Assembly (NCBI GenBank): GCA_039707655.1
Contig: CM077666.1
Span: 401,283,886 to 401,347,885, forward strand
Length of the DNA: 64,000 bases
Direction: 5' to 3'
DNA from: Elymus sibiricus
Taxonomy: Eukaryota > Streptophyta > Magnoliopsida > Poales > Poaceae
Every line of letters begins with the position of its first letter. Positions within the stretch are counted from its first letter, which is position 1. The notes beneath the pieces were generated by a model. It was not told where the DNA came from, made no database searches, and was given only the letters and a program-made list of their open reading frames with translations. Positions 1 to 11,989 of this stretch are shown here, one piece after another. Position numbers and translations under genes: made by a program.

Positions 1-1
1 C

Positions 2-160
2 ACACCAGTGATCCCCACACCCTCCCAGAGTAGCTCAGGCACTTCGGTAGTGACTCCCCACGAGTCCCCAGCCCAGTGGGCTATGCTTCTTGCTACCCCA
101 GCCGCTCCGATGCTGCGGAATCACCCTGCTCCAGACCCTGAGGGAGAGCCTTCCCGTTAG
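2..160 (+). other. Open frame at left edge, upstream of gag (partial)
   Basis: A frame open from the window edge runs about 52 codons to a TAG at 158-160. The product would be rich in Ser, Thr, Pro and Ala. It lies upstream of gag in the untranslated leader of element A and could be the end of a leader ORF or chance. I see no domain. The stretch 161-505 is non-coding leader. Confidence 0.25.
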
Positions 161-505
161 CGTCGTCGTGTTTCCTTTGCTCCGAATGTATCAGTTATCA
201 GTTCCGGTTCGGAGTCTGACACCGAGGAGACACCAGCAGGACCGTTAGTGTGCCAGTGCGATCCCGGTCGTCGCATGTAGACGTGGATGATGTGGTGTTT
301 GGTTGTATGCATGTAGGTACTATCCATGTTGTTACCCTGCTATGTATGCTGGATGGTGTATTGTATAATTATGATGCTTTCTGTTATTCGCTTTGGCTTT
401 TTTCGATTTCTTTTTCGGGTTTGTTGCTTCACCTCCCCATTTTGCTTGTTTTCCCCTAATGGATGTGGCTCATCTCGATGCTTCGTACTGGGAAACATAT
501 ATAGG

Positions 506-1525
506 ATGACAAGGTGTGGCAGTAACTGTCATGGTGGCGACGACACTCCAGTTCGTCGATCCGCCAGGCAAGCAGGACATTCTCCGGAACCATATCAGCC
601 ACCACCTCCTCCACCTCAAGCACCCACAACAGAACAGATTATGCGGATGTTTGAAGAGAAGAGGAACCAAGATCTGATGGAATTCTTGAGGAGCATGCAG
701 ACTGTGGTTGGGCAGAACAATCACAATGGTAATCACTCCAAGCTGTCAGACTTTCACAGGACCAAGCCGCCGAGTTTCAGTCAAGCAGTGGACCCGATGG
801 AAGCCGATGGTTGGTTAAGGACCATAGAGAAGAAGCTAGAAATTGCTCGCACCGAAGATGCCGACAAGGTACCATTCGCCACTCATTATCTAGAAGGACC
901 AGCTGCTATATGGTGGGACAATGCCAAAGAGATGTGGCCCGTTGAAAACGAGATTACTTGGGAAAAATTCAAAGACAAATTCCGCAAGTACAATATTCCT
1001 GCCGGCATCATGAAGGTCAAGCAGCGAGAATTTCTCACTCTTACCCAAGGAACCTCGACTGTAAGTGAATATTTAAACAAGTTCAATCATTTGGCCCGTT
1101 ACTCCACTCATGATGTGGCCACTGAAGAACGGAAGATAGATCGGATCCTCGGAGGGCTCAATCTTACCCTCCGATGTGCACTCAACATGCTGGATTTCCC
1201 CGACTTCCAAACCTTGGTAAACAAGGCATCATTGCCGAAAGGGAACACAAACTGGTTAATGATCATAAGACTGCCTTTGAAGACCGCAAACGCAAGTTTG
1301 AACCCAAGAAGGAAGGGCAAGTTTTTCAGAAGGTTCGTACTTGGCAGCAACCTCAGTTCGAGTTCAAGCCAACCTGCCAGCAGGGGAACATCAAGAATGA
1401 AAGTCAGATCAAGACTGTGGTCGCCAAGCCAAATAAGGAAGACTGTCAGCGTAACAATGCCTGTTTCACCTGCGGACAGACTGGGCATTACGCTAGGCAG
1501 TGTCCCAAGAACGGCAAGGCACAAG
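506..1525 (+). pseudogene. gag of element A (frameshifted)
   Basis: Gag is the structural protein that packages element RNA. The ATG at 506 opens a basic, Arg-rich N-terminus followed by a run of prolines. A Retrotrans_gag-like core (roughly 750-1200) has the typical W-L-x-x-I-E and A-x-x-W-W patterns. The CCHC zinc knuckle is at 1462-1503 (C-x2-C-x4-H-x4-C). The frame used up to about 1228 differs from the frame carrying the knuckle and pol, which is consistent with loss of one base near 1228 inside gag. A longer open frame begins at 326, but 506 is preferred because the family's basic N-terminus starts there. Gag and pol appear to have been one reading frame. Confidence 0.85.
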
Positions 1526-4500
1526 CCAACCTGAAACCTCAAGTCAATTACGTGGGGCAATTCCCCAAACGGAGATACATTCAAGGGCAAGTTCATCATA
1601 TCTCCGCTGAAGAAGCCGCCGAAGTCCCCGAGGTGGTCATTGGTATGTTTCCTGTTAATGACATACCTGCAACAATTTTATTTGATTCCGGGGCTTCCCA
1701 TTCTTTCATTTCGCGGAGTTTTGTTGCACAACATCGTCTTCCCTATACTCTTTTGGACAAAACTATGGTGGTACAGTCCCCCATATCCAGGCTCAAGACA
1801 AATATTGTATGCCGAGGGTTGACGATATCAATCTATAGAGTTAACTTCCCCGCATCACTGGTATCCATTGAGTCTCCCACCTTGGATATTATTTTGGGGA
1901 TGGATTGGTTGACAAGACACCAGGTCTGCATCAACTGCGCAACAAGAGAAGTCACGCTAATAAATCCCTCGGGCCAGTCCACTCGATTCTATGCCGGTCG
2001 AGCCATACCAAAGAAAGGAATGGTTTATGCAGCCATCGCCACAGAAATGAATCTAGTCCAAGTGGTCTGTGAGTTCCCAGATGTGTTTCCAGATGAATTG
2101 CCAGGCATGCCACCTGACCGGGAGCTGGAATTTTCTATTGAGCTTGTACCCGGAACAGCACCAATTTACAAGAAATATTATCAAATGCCTTCGTCTAAAC
2201 TAGTGGAGTTGAAGAAGCAATTGGATGAGATGCTCCAAAAAGGATATATTCGCCCCAGCTCATCTCCTTGGGGTGCACCTGCAATATTCGTGGGCAAGAA
2301 AGACGGCAGTCTTCGGATGTGTGTTGACTATCGTGCTCTAAATGATGTCACCATCAAGAATAAATACATGCTGCCCAGGATTGATGATTTGTTCGATCAA
2401 CTCAGCGGAGCTCAAGTGTTCTCCAAGATCGACTTGCGCACCGTGTATCACCAGCTGAAAATCAGAAAAGAAGATATCCCTAAGACAGCATTCACCACAA
2501 GATACGGGCTATACGAGTATACGGTCATGTCATTTGGACTGACCAACGCTCCTGCATTCTTCATGCACATGATGAACAAGGTATTCATGGACTTCTTGGA
2601 TAAGTTTGTAGTGGTGTTCATTGATGACATCCTCATATATTCCAAAAGTGAAGAGGAGCACAAGCAACATCTCCGAGCAGTGTTGGAACGATTACGCGCT
2701 CATCAACTCTACGCCAAGTTCAGCAAATGCGAATTTTGGCTAAAAGAAGTGGGATTCCTTGGGCATACCCTTTCCGCTCAAGGAGTGGCCGTGGACCAAA
2801 GCAAAGTCACCGAAGTTCTGAAGTGGAAGACACCTGTTTCAGTAACAGAAATCAGAAGTTTCTTGGGTCTAGCAGGCTATTACCGTTGTTTCATTGAAGG
2901 CTTCTCAAAGATTGCCAAGCCAATGACTGAACTGCTTAAGAAGAATTAGAAGTTTATATGAACCGAAGCATGTGAGAACAGTTTCAATGAGCTCAAGACC
3001 TGTTTGACTACCGCTCCAGTGCTGACTCTACCAGACATCTACCGGAGCTTCGACATCTATTGCGACGCATCCAGGCGTGGCATTGGATGTGTACTTATGC
3101 AAGATGGAAAGGTCGTAGCCTACGCATCAAGACAGCTCCGACCCCATGAGGAGAACTACCCTACACATGACTTAGAGATGGCAGCAGTGGTCCACGCCTT
3201 AAAGATTTGGAGGCATTACATCATCGGAAAGCGAGGTCAAATCTACACCGACCACAAGAGTCTCAAGTATATATTCACACAGCCGGACTTGAACCTTCGA
3301 CAAAGAAGATGGCTTGATTTGGTCAAAGACTATGACCTGGGTATCAACTACCACCCAGGGAAAGAGAATGTGGTCGCCAATGCCCTCAGTCGCAAACCGG
3401 CTACCGCAAACTCATTACTTGAGCTTCTGCACCTAGCACTCCAAGAAGAAATAGCTCAGCTCAATATGATCTTATGTGATGCAATCTGCGCGGTTACCTT
3501 GGAATTAACCCCTACCCTAGAAGACGAAATTAGAAAGGCTCAACCTGGTGACCCGATGTTACGAAAGATAATGACTCAAGTACGAGAAGGGAAGACGCCA
3601 GATTTCAACATTGATGACAAAGGTACACTCCGATTTCGAGATCGAGTATGTGTGCCGGACCTCGGAGAATTAAAACAACAAATTCTGAAGGAAGCCCACG
3701 AGTCCGCATACTCTATTCATCCCAGAGGCACTAAAATGTACCAAGACTTGAAGCAAACGTTCTGGTGGGAAGGTATCAAGAAAGACATCGCCTATTACAT
3801 CGCCTGTTGTGATATATGCAACAAGGTGAAGGCTGAACACCAGAAACCAGCCGGTCTGCTTCAACCCTTACCCGTTCCACAATGGAAGTGGGATGATATC
3901 TGCATGGATTTCATTGTGGGATTACCCAGAACCCCACGAGGAAACAATGCCATATGGGTCGTGGTCGACATGCTTACCAAGGTGGCCCACTTTATTCCAA
4001 TCAGGACCACCTACCGTGCAGATCAACTTGCTCAACTCTATGTATCCAGGATTGTCAGTCTGCATGGGGTACCCAGGACTATCACTTCAGACCGAGGGTC
4101 TTTGTTTACCTCGGCATTCTGGCTACGTTTACACCAAGCCTTGGGAACCGCCTTGAAGCACATCCCCGCTTATCACCCGCAGACAGATGGACAGACGGAG
4201 CGAGTAAATCAAATCTTGGAAGATATGCTCCGGGCATGCGCTCTTGCACAAGGACCCAAATGGGAAGACAGCCTGCCGTACACTGAGTTCTCCTACAACA
4301 ACGGCCGTAAGACTAGTCTCAAAATGTCACCTTTTGAGGCTCTATATGGGCGTAAGTGCCGTACCCCGCTGAACTGGTCTCAGACAGGAGACAGCCGAAT
4401 CTTTGGGACTGATCTGATGATGGAAGCAGAAAAGCAAGTCAAAGAAATTCGACACAGACTACAAGTGGCAAAATCTCGTCAGAAAAGTTACTATGACTCA

Positions 4501-5190
4501 AGGCATAGGCAGATCAGCTTCGAACCAGGTGAATATGCATATCTCCGAGTTACCGCTATGAAAGGAGTCAAGAGGTTTCATACTCGGGGAAAACTGGCAC
4601 CAAGATATATCGGTCCATTTCCAGTTATCACCAGAGTGGGCCAAGTGGCCTATCAGTTGGAATTGCCTCCCGAACTATCCGAGGTTCACGATGTATTCCA
4701 CGTATCTCAGCTACGGAGATGCATCGCACCACCCGCAAAGCAGGCAGATATGGCAGAACTAGAGCTGGCCAAGGATTTAACATATGAGGAGAAACCTTTG
4801 AGAATCTTGGAAGAAATGGATAGAGTCACCCGCAGCAAAACTATAAAGTTTTACAAGGTCCAATGGGAGCACCACACTGAGGATGAAGCCACCTGGGAAA
4901 GAGCGGATTTCTTAAGGACTGCATACCCATATTTGTTTCCTGAGCAACCGAATATCGAGGACGAGATTGATCCTAAGGGGGGGGGGAGGTTTGTAACACC
5001 CTGGATTTTGTCCTTTTTCTTTTATTTGGATTTATTGAATGTTTTATTTGCAATTGGGTTTTCCAGTCATTTCTTTTGGACTTACCACTTGGATTTATTT
5101 TTGATTTTCTTCCAAGTGGGTTCCTTCATCCTTAAACTCTCCCTGGACCTCATCCCTCTCATAATAATGCCATTAGGTATTTTTATTTAA
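1526..5190 (+). pseudogene. pol of element A: protease, RT, RNase H, integrase, chromodomain
   Basis: Domains in order: aspartic protease with DSGA at about 1684; reverse transcriptase with a FIDD catalytic motif at about 2617-2628 (the YxDD box with Phe and Ile); RNase H from about 3046 with D at the start of YCDAS and the TDHKS motif; integrase with an HHCC zinc finger (about 3690-3830) and the D, D, E catalytic residues near 3907, 4090 and 4198; and a chromodomain at about 4796-4940 ending in an aromatic, acidic segment. Two in-frame stops, TAG at 2947 and TGA at 2959, split RT from RNase H; both fit single C-to-T or G-to-A changes of CAG and TGG. The frame runs on through the polypurine tract about 66 codons into the LTR and stops at 5188. 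Confidence 0.93.
4974..4991 (+). promoter_or_regulatory. Polypurine tract of element A
   Basis: A G-rich purine run (ten consecutive G, then AGG) lies directly before the LTR start TGTAACACCC at 4992. It is the expected primer for plus-strand DNA synthesis. It is also inside the open pol frame. Confidence 0.85.
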
Positions 5191-8100
5191 TGGCATTATA
5201 CCCTTTTTCTCTCTGAAAATGCCTCTTTTCTCACTAAGCTCTTAAGCAACCCCTATTTTTATTGCTCACAAAAATCCTAGAAAATTCCCAAATATTCTTT
5301 GGGTCATGCCTCACCTTCCTATGCAAAAATATCCCATGGTCATTTGGAAAATTTCAGCCCAGGAAAATATTTTTGCTTCTGGACAGAAAAGTCACTTTGT
5401 GAAGCAACTATATTATTCCTTGATCTTTTTAATCTGAAATTTTTACCACTTAATGACCTTCCTAAGTAATGCTTAAACGCCTTAAACCAGCCCCAGAATC
5501 TTAGCCGCTTGTCCTCAGCATTTGGAGCAAGTTTCTGTCCAGAAACTTTGTAGCTCCCTCTTGTCACATCCAGTGAGCCATTTGGCAAGCCCAGCGCATT
5601 CCTTGGCAAAGCGTTGAAGGGACAACACGTTGGACATGATTTGGCAGCGCCGAAAGCCACCCCCGTGCCAGTGCACGCGGTGACCGATCGGCCGCCGTCC
5701 ATCCTCTCCTCTCCCGCCACCGCATCATGTCTAGTCCACTCCTGGTACACCCATTCATCTCCCCAGCCCCTCCCTGACCTTCCCCGGCGCCGGAAGGGGG
5801 CACGGCGGAAGCGGCCACGGCGCTAGCCGACGGCATAGTGGCTTGCACGCGCGCCCTTTTCCTCCTTAGTGTGCTTGCGCCCGAGCCCGCGTGCGAGCGC
5901 TGTGCTTGGCCTCGGCTGCGTCGTCCCCTAGCTCGCCTGAGACCTCACCGCCCCCAGTTCTCCCTCCCGCTCAGCTCCGGCGGAGCCCGAACCTTGCCTC
6001 GTCTCCTCCTATATATAGAGCACTCCCCCGACCATTCTAGCCATCCCAAACCCCCTCTCCTCTCTCAAATCGACCTCCAGAAGCTGTGGACAACACCGGG
6101 AAGGCCTCTGGCCTTCAAACCTCGCCGGCGACCGCCGCGGATGCCCCTCCTCCGTTCACTCTAGATAGACCACCTCAGCTCCAACCACTGCCACCAACGA
6201 GACCGTAGAAACCTCCTGAGCACGACGGTAGCAAGAACTCACCGGATTGTCGCCGAAAGCGTTGACTCCGATCAGCTCCGCCGCCGCCGTCTCTGGAGAA
6301 GATCGCCGCGACTCCGTCCGACCACCCCAGCCTGCGCTTCGGGTACGTACCTGACCGTCTCGTCGAGCTCGTCCCGTTCCCCTCCTCTCCGGTGATCGCC
6401 GACGTCTCCTCGCCGGATAAACGCCGACGACAGCGCCGCCGCCCTCTGTTCCTTTCTCTCTCTCTGTTTAATCCTGACATCGGGCCCCACCTGTCATTCT
6501 CTCCCTCGCTCCCGAACCGGTACGTAAGTGGAGGCGTATTCTCAAAATAAGCCTTCGACGTGGCCGCTCGGTTAAATTCTTTTAAATAGAAATTTTGACC
6601 AGATTCTAATCCAACTTTGACCAGCAATAACTTTTTATCTATAAGTCCAAATGAGATGATTCTTTTTGCTACTGGTTTGTAAAATTCAAAGTTTCTGTAT
6701 GTCCAATTTCAGAATTTTTCTTGCTGTTGAGAATTACTGGTGCCATAAACAGTGTTATGTGACATTTTCTTTTTGCATTTAATTAAATTTCAGAATAACC
6801 TAGTTGTGTTGGAGAAGGCCAGGAGTACTGTGACACTCCTCTGAACCAAGGCAAGCCACAACATTCATATACAAGGATGGCATTGCAACTTGGTTTAATT
6901 GAATTAAATTCATCCTTTATTCACTATTAAAATGATTTGCTATATAAATCTTATTGCATAAACTTTGTTCTGTCATACTGATAATTTATGCAGTAGGATA
7001 CATGCTTTCTTGCTAGTGTGTAGTAGGTATCATGGCATATACTCATATGACAACATGATGCATTTGTTATTCTTGACTGTGACCCGTGCACCCATTCATT
7101 CACTATGGCTCGAATCATTTTCTTTTCAAGTTAAACTTGATAATAATCCAACTTGAACATGCTGTTGATCGAGTCATGGTGCCACCGAATCGAGCTCACC
7201 AGTGCAACCACACTTGCCTGGATGGGGAGGCTCTAATGCGGTCTAATGTCATGCCTCTCGCCGGTGCCTCCTACGAGGGAAGGTTGTGCTCTGGCGCTAC
7301 CCTGGCCCGGTAGGCAGTCATAACCTTGAGGACCCAAGTTTTGATGGTACCGAGGTTCCCGTTTGGGACAGTTTTGATGTTTGGCCACGACGGTGGCAGC
7401 CACAGAGGTGGTAGATGTCACATGTTGACATCAGGGTCACCCAGGACATAGCCCAAAGGGGAGTTTGTCGGAGTGGCCGGGAGAGTGTTATGCAATAGAT
7501 TGGTTTTGTCGGAATGTCGTTGGTCCACCCGAATGGGAGCACGAGGCCATGAATTCCGTAGTGTGGGTACAGTGTACTAACCTCTACAGAGTGTATAATC
7601 TATCGATAGCCGCGTCCTCGGATATGGACACAGTTCGTAGTAGGTCACACCGTGGGTCTACAGATATAATTAACTTGCACACTAAGATTCACAAGATGGC
7701 ACAGGTAAACATGGTGATCGAGGATCACTATGCAAGGTATGAATATGATCAAGTGAGGATCACGTTGGTAAGTTGTGAACGGTGGTTATGCGGTAACCCC
7801 GAGATGGGAAGTTGGTCCCGAGGACCATGGCAATGTTTCGTGCACATCTCATGTTGAGTAGCATCATGCTCATGCATTAAATCTGTTAAATGCCTTGTTA
7901 TTGTTTGCCGCACTTGTTTTGTTTGCTGTGAGCTTGCGAGTACATTCAAAGTACTCACCTGGCTTATCATGCCAGATGCAGGAGTAGCCATGCAAGGAGT
8001 TGACGTTGAGCAGTTTGTCGCGATCTAAGCCGCGTCCCAGCAGTGTCCCTCTGGAATGGAGTTCTGCTACCCCGTCATTCCGCTGCCGCGTAGTAGTTCC

Positions 8101-8294
8101 CTTATCATCGAGGCCCCTGCCATGTCTACTAAATAATGTACATAAGTGCAGCCGCACCGTGTGTGCCGCTTGGCCTCGCTTATCATGTAAGATGTAAACC
8201 TATGTTTCCGCTAAGAGATCAATAAAGCGGTTGTTTTCTGTACCAAGTTGTTGTGTATTGCTAGAAGACTTGATCTCTGGGCCGGGGTGCCACA
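4992..8294 (+). repeat. 3' LTR of element A
   Basis: The LTR begins TGTAACACCC right after the polypurine tract and ends GGGGTGCCACA at 8294, so it has TG...CA ends and is 3,303 bp. No protein gene is supported inside it. The last about 1.1 kb (about 7160-8294) resembles, in reverse orientation, the ends of the element G LTRs at 48352-49700 and 55996-57330, while the U3 parts differ. A and G are therefore related families with conserved U5 and divergent U3. Confidence 0.88.
6010..6018 (+). promoter_or_regulatory. TATA box of element A LTR
   Basis: TATATATAG is followed by a C-rich stretch, about 1.0 kb into the LTR, where a plant LTR promoter is expected. Transcription would start near 6040. 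A possible splice donor, GTACGT, is at about 6341. Confidence 0.6.
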
Positions 8295-9308
8295 GCTTTC
8301 ACTTAGTTGTAGGAGCTTTACTGTGAGGGCTGATGACGAGCCCCCGGTTCATGAAGTGGTCTGGCTATATGGCGAGGTCTATGCCGCTTAACCACATTGG
8401 CTGATTTGATAAAAAGCCCTTCGTTTAACACAGGTAACCTCCAGTGATACATTGCTGGACGCTGTCTTCGGATGGCCGACCAGTTTACGTTTACCAGGAC
8501 AGTCAGTTTTCGGCTTTCTCCACTGAGGCGCTTTGCCAGAGCTGGCAGTGCAATCGCAGTGGTTCTCCCTTTACACCCTTAGGCAAATAGATCGGAACGT
8601 AAGGGGTAAGCACATGAGCCGGGCAACCCAACTATTGACCAAAATCGAGGTTCAAAACTTATTCATATAATGCAACATCCAAGACGCCGAATAGATACTT
8701 CGGACTTGTAGTAGGGGCATGAGATTAAAAGTGAAGCCCTTTATAGTTTTAAACGACAGTTGTATCGGGAATATATACTTTTGGCTCAAAGGCAGTAGAT
8801 GCAAGCAATATGCACAATGACCTCGATGGGTGCATTTTCTTTATTTTGTGTGGTCCAGCTGCTACATGTCGAGCTTTAACAAAAGAAACTTGCAAAGGAT
8901 ACAACGGAAGAGATGAGAGGGAAAGGAGTAAAAACAGGGCGGACATGTTATTGGGTTTATTATCCCAAGTCATTCGCTGTCGCATGTCTGCGTCTCCATG
9001 CTGTTGACTAGCTTGTCTTCGTTGAGAGCGAAGTATGTATGGGCTGTCCGCGACCTCGGTCGCCCGTTTGCTTGATGCTTTCGCTGGTCGAGTCATTTAA
9101 AAGGGTGCGCGACTGCCACTTGGATGGTTTAAACCATATGGAAATGCTACCTCTGTCTGGGCCTTTTACAGTGCCCTGCTGGTCTGCATGTCCGAAGTGC
9201 GTCGTTGTTCAGTCGAGCTGCCAGCGATGCATCATTTGCTTCGGCTCCTCGACTGTGAAAGCAGCGGTCTGTTCCTTCCAAGGGGAGGCGAACGAGGAGC
9301 CCGTGCCC
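8295..9308. other. No gene; retroelement-derived flank of element B
   Basis: About 1 kb with no supportable coding frame. It lies downstream of the protease remnant of element B on its strand, where pol and the 3' end would be expected. Short open frames here are broken and show no recognisable RT, RNase H or integrase motif. I read it as decayed or rearranged retroelement DNA. Confidence 0.4.
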
Positions 9309-10016
9309 CTATTTGGGGGGAACGGTTACCTGACCGAGGTCGGCCCGCGTGGCCCGTGTGCACTTTGAGGAGCGGGGCGTGTATCGGGCTGCCTCCTCGG
9401 TTGCCTGTACCTCGGCTGTGAAAGCAGCGGTCTGTTCCTCTGTTCGGAGGGAGCATTCGGTGTTACCATTGACTTTAATAACACCGTTTGGTCCTGGCAT
9501 TTTCATCGTTAAGTATGCGTAATGCGGGACTGCGTTAAAGCGGGCGAATGTGGTGCGCCCGAGTAGCGCATGGTATCCACTCCGAAAATGGACAATATCG
9601 AAGATTAACTCCTCACTCCGGAAGTTCTCAGGTGATCCGAAGATTACCTCCAGAGTTACTTTTCCCATGCAATGAGCCTCGACGCCTGGTATAACACCTT
9701 TGAAGGTGGTGGTGTTGGGTTTGATCCTGGATGAGTCTATGCCCATTTTTCTGATCGTATCCGCGTAGATTAAATTGAGGCTGTTGCCTCCGTCCATGAG
9801 GATGCGCGTAAGATGGAATCCGTCAACGATCGGATCCAGGACCAAAGCAGCCGATCTGTCATGTCGGATGCCGGTTGGGTGATCATGTTTGTCAAATGTG
9901 ATCGGGCAAGCCGACCAAGGATTGAACTTCGGGGCAACTGGCTCTAGGGCGTAAATATCCCGAAGTGCTCGTTTCCTCTCCTTTTTGGGGATGTGGGTTA
10001 CGTAAATCATGTTCAC
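9309..10016 (-). pseudogene. Aspartic protease region of element B (Tat/Retand-like gypsy)
   Basis: The 235-residue frame carries the retroviral-type protease signature LMDGGNSLN (Asp-Gly-Gly in place of DSG/DTG), a YHALLGR motif and a following PHYAYL segment. This layout is also seen in the protease of element D (22443-23126), which shares IDGGNSIN and YHALLGRP. That similarity puts B in the same broad Tat-type group. The RT that should follow is absent, so the element is truncated after protease. Confidence 0.75.
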
Positions 10017-10037
10017 TTCATTAACCTCAGGAGGGAA

Positions 10038-11554
10038 CTATTTCTGGTTTCCATTGTTGGATCGGCGAGGTTCATCCTCGTCCTCGCTGCGAGGTTGGGC
10101 TTTATTTTGGCCCTCCATAGCTATCTTTCCAGCCTGCTTGAAGACCCAGCAGTTCCAGTTGGTGTGGTTTGCTAGCTTGTCCGAGGTGCCATGGATTTGA
10201 CATGGCCTGTCGAGGATCTTGTCAAGCTGGCTGGGTCCATCTTTTCTCCCTTTAAAGGGCCTCTTTTTCTGACCGGATCTAGGTCCGTTGAACCCTGCGT
10301 TTACTGCGGTGTCCTCGGGGTCGCTCCCACCATTTTTATGCATGCGCTTATTCTTACTGTGCCTGGGCTTGCCATTGGCGTCACGAGCTTGTGAGGTGCC
10401 TGCCTCGCCGTTATGGTTGTTGCGTGCCAGCCAACTATCCTCTCCCGCGCAAAAGCAGGTCATGAGCGAGGTGAGGGCTGCCATGGTCCTCGGCTTATCT
10501 TGTCCGAGCTGGCGTGTAAGCCACTCATCCCGGATACTATGCCGGAAAGCTGCGATCGCCTCGACGTCGGGGCAGTCTATAATTTGGTTCTTTTTAGTTA
10601 AGAACCTGTTCCAAAACTTCCTTGCCGACTCGCCGGGCTGTTGAATAACGTGGCTGAGGTCATCTGCATCTGGAGGTCGGACATATGTTCCTTGGAAGTT
10701 AGCCCTAAAGGCATCCTTGAGTGCTTCCCAGCTTCCAATGGAATGAGGAGGCATGCTATTAAGCCAGTGCCTCGCCGGCCCCTTTAGTTTGAGTGGCAGA
10801 TATTTGATAGCGTGGAGGTCGTCTCCATGCGCCATGTGGATGTGGAGAAGGAAATCTTCGATCCATCCCGCTGGGTCAGTAGTGCCATCGTATGGCTCAA
10901 TGTTGATGGGTTTAAACCCGTCAGGGAACTGATGTTCCGTTACCCTGTCTGTAAAATAGATCGGGTGGGCGGGACCTCGGAACCGGGCAGTCTCGCGTCG
11001 AACCTCGGGGGAAATCCGCGTATAGGCTTGCTCCCGAGATCGGCCGTTCCTCTCAATCCAGGCGTCGTAGCCATCGGGCCCGGTCGGTGCACATCCTCTT
11101 GATCTGTATATGGACCGAGGCGGTGCCCGGTTTGCCTATATCTGGCACCGTACATCATAAGTATCGGAGTAGTAGACGGGGTCCTTGCCGTAGCGGCGCG
11201 TCATTGTTTGGGTGCAAAAATTCTCCCGCACTGGGCTGTCGTACCCTCTAGGGGGTCGGTCAGGTTCATCAGCCCATCCATGTATTAAAAGCACGTCGTC
11301 AATTAGTTCTTCGTTGAACTCGAGCAGCAAATGCCTGCGCAAGTAAGATTTAGGCGCGCTGTGGCGCCGTTCTTTGAAGTCTTTCTCGGCTGAGAGTATT
11401 TAGACCCACTTGTCATTCAGTGCGTCTTGGTTGGCCTGCAGCTATTGCTGCTTTCGTTTCATACTTCGGGCGGTAGCCACAAGGCGCCGGCGGAACCGTT
11501 CTTGCTCGAAGGGGTCCTCAGGGACTATAAAGTCCTCGGTGCCGAGGCTCTCGT
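10038..11554 (-). pseudogene. gag of element B, N-terminus cut by CACTA element C
   Basis: The 265-residue frame 10038-10835 has a gag core: a W-L-N-S-M-P segment, a WEALKDAF motif and a QxPGESARKFWNRF motif typical of plant gypsy gag. The C-terminus is basic and holds a Cys/His cluster (C-x2-H...H-x4-C). Coding-like sequence continues upstream on the minus strand to about 11554 in broken frames (11136-11342 is one piece, another is rich in Arg and Gln at 11400-11554). It stops exactly where the CACTA terminus begins, so the CACTA insertion removed or displaced the gag start and 5' LTR. Confidence 0.75.
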
Positions 11555-11760
11555 CACTACAAAAAAAACACTTCCGTGATGATACATCTTTGTCACAGTA
11601 GGTCACATTTTCTGTCATGCATGTACATCCGTGACGATTTTATGACAGAATCAAGATAGTCATACATGTGCTGTCGTAGAAGTGTTCCATGACAATACTG
11701 AAATTATCATCACGGAAGTGTCCACTTCCATGACGATAAATGTCGCGTCATGGAAGTGTT
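11555..11760. repeat. CACTA terminal and subterminal inverted repeats
   Basis: The block has repeated variants of TTCCGTGATGATA and its complement, plus GTCATGGAAGTGTTTT and CATGACGATAA variants in both directions. Such arrays are the transposase-binding region of CACTA elements. Confidence 0.75.
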
Positions 11761-11867
11761 TTCGTCAAGGGTAACCGACACGTGGCATCCACCATAACGG
11801 GTCGCCGTTAAGCTATCGGGTTCTGGTTTGGATCCGATAACCCGTTAACAACCCTGACCAATGGGGA

Positions 11868-11905
11868 TTTTCCACATGTAAAATCCTGATTGGCCAACTG
11901 ATCCA
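11868..11905. repeat. Near-perfect palindrome in CACTA subterminal region
   Basis: CCAATGGGGATTTT is followed by CCACATGTA and then AAATCCTGATTGG, which folds on itself with few mismatches around the central CACATGT. It could form a hairpin or be a binding site. Function is not known to me. Confidence 0.5.
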
Positions 11906-11989
11906 CGTGTCAGGTCGGCGTTGCGACAGATGTCGTTCATTCATTACACGAGACGTGCCTATAGAATAGCGACACATGGCATGGCCCAA

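Larger units (their letters stand above)
1..8294 (+). mobile_element. Element A: chromodomain-type Ty3/gypsy retrotransposon, 3' part
   Basis: The order gag, CCHC knuckle, protease, RT, RNase H, integrase, chromodomain, polypurine tract and LTR is seen on the plus strand. Integrase after RNase H defines Ty3/gypsy, and the C-terminal chromodomain places it among chromoviruses, probably Tekay/Del-like (inferred from domain order only). The 5' LTR and primer-binding site lie left of the window. The 3' LTR ends at 8294 and the next five bases, gcttt, would be the target duplication, which cannot be tested without the left flank. The coding region is dead: one frameshift in gag and two in-frame stops between RT and RNase H. 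Confidence 0.93.

Noticed and set aside
7465..7857. 130-codon plus-strand frame, also seen in reverse at 49202-49540 and 56822-57169
   Set aside because: The repeated occurrence is the conserved U5 of related LTRs, not a gene; frame and ends differ among copies.
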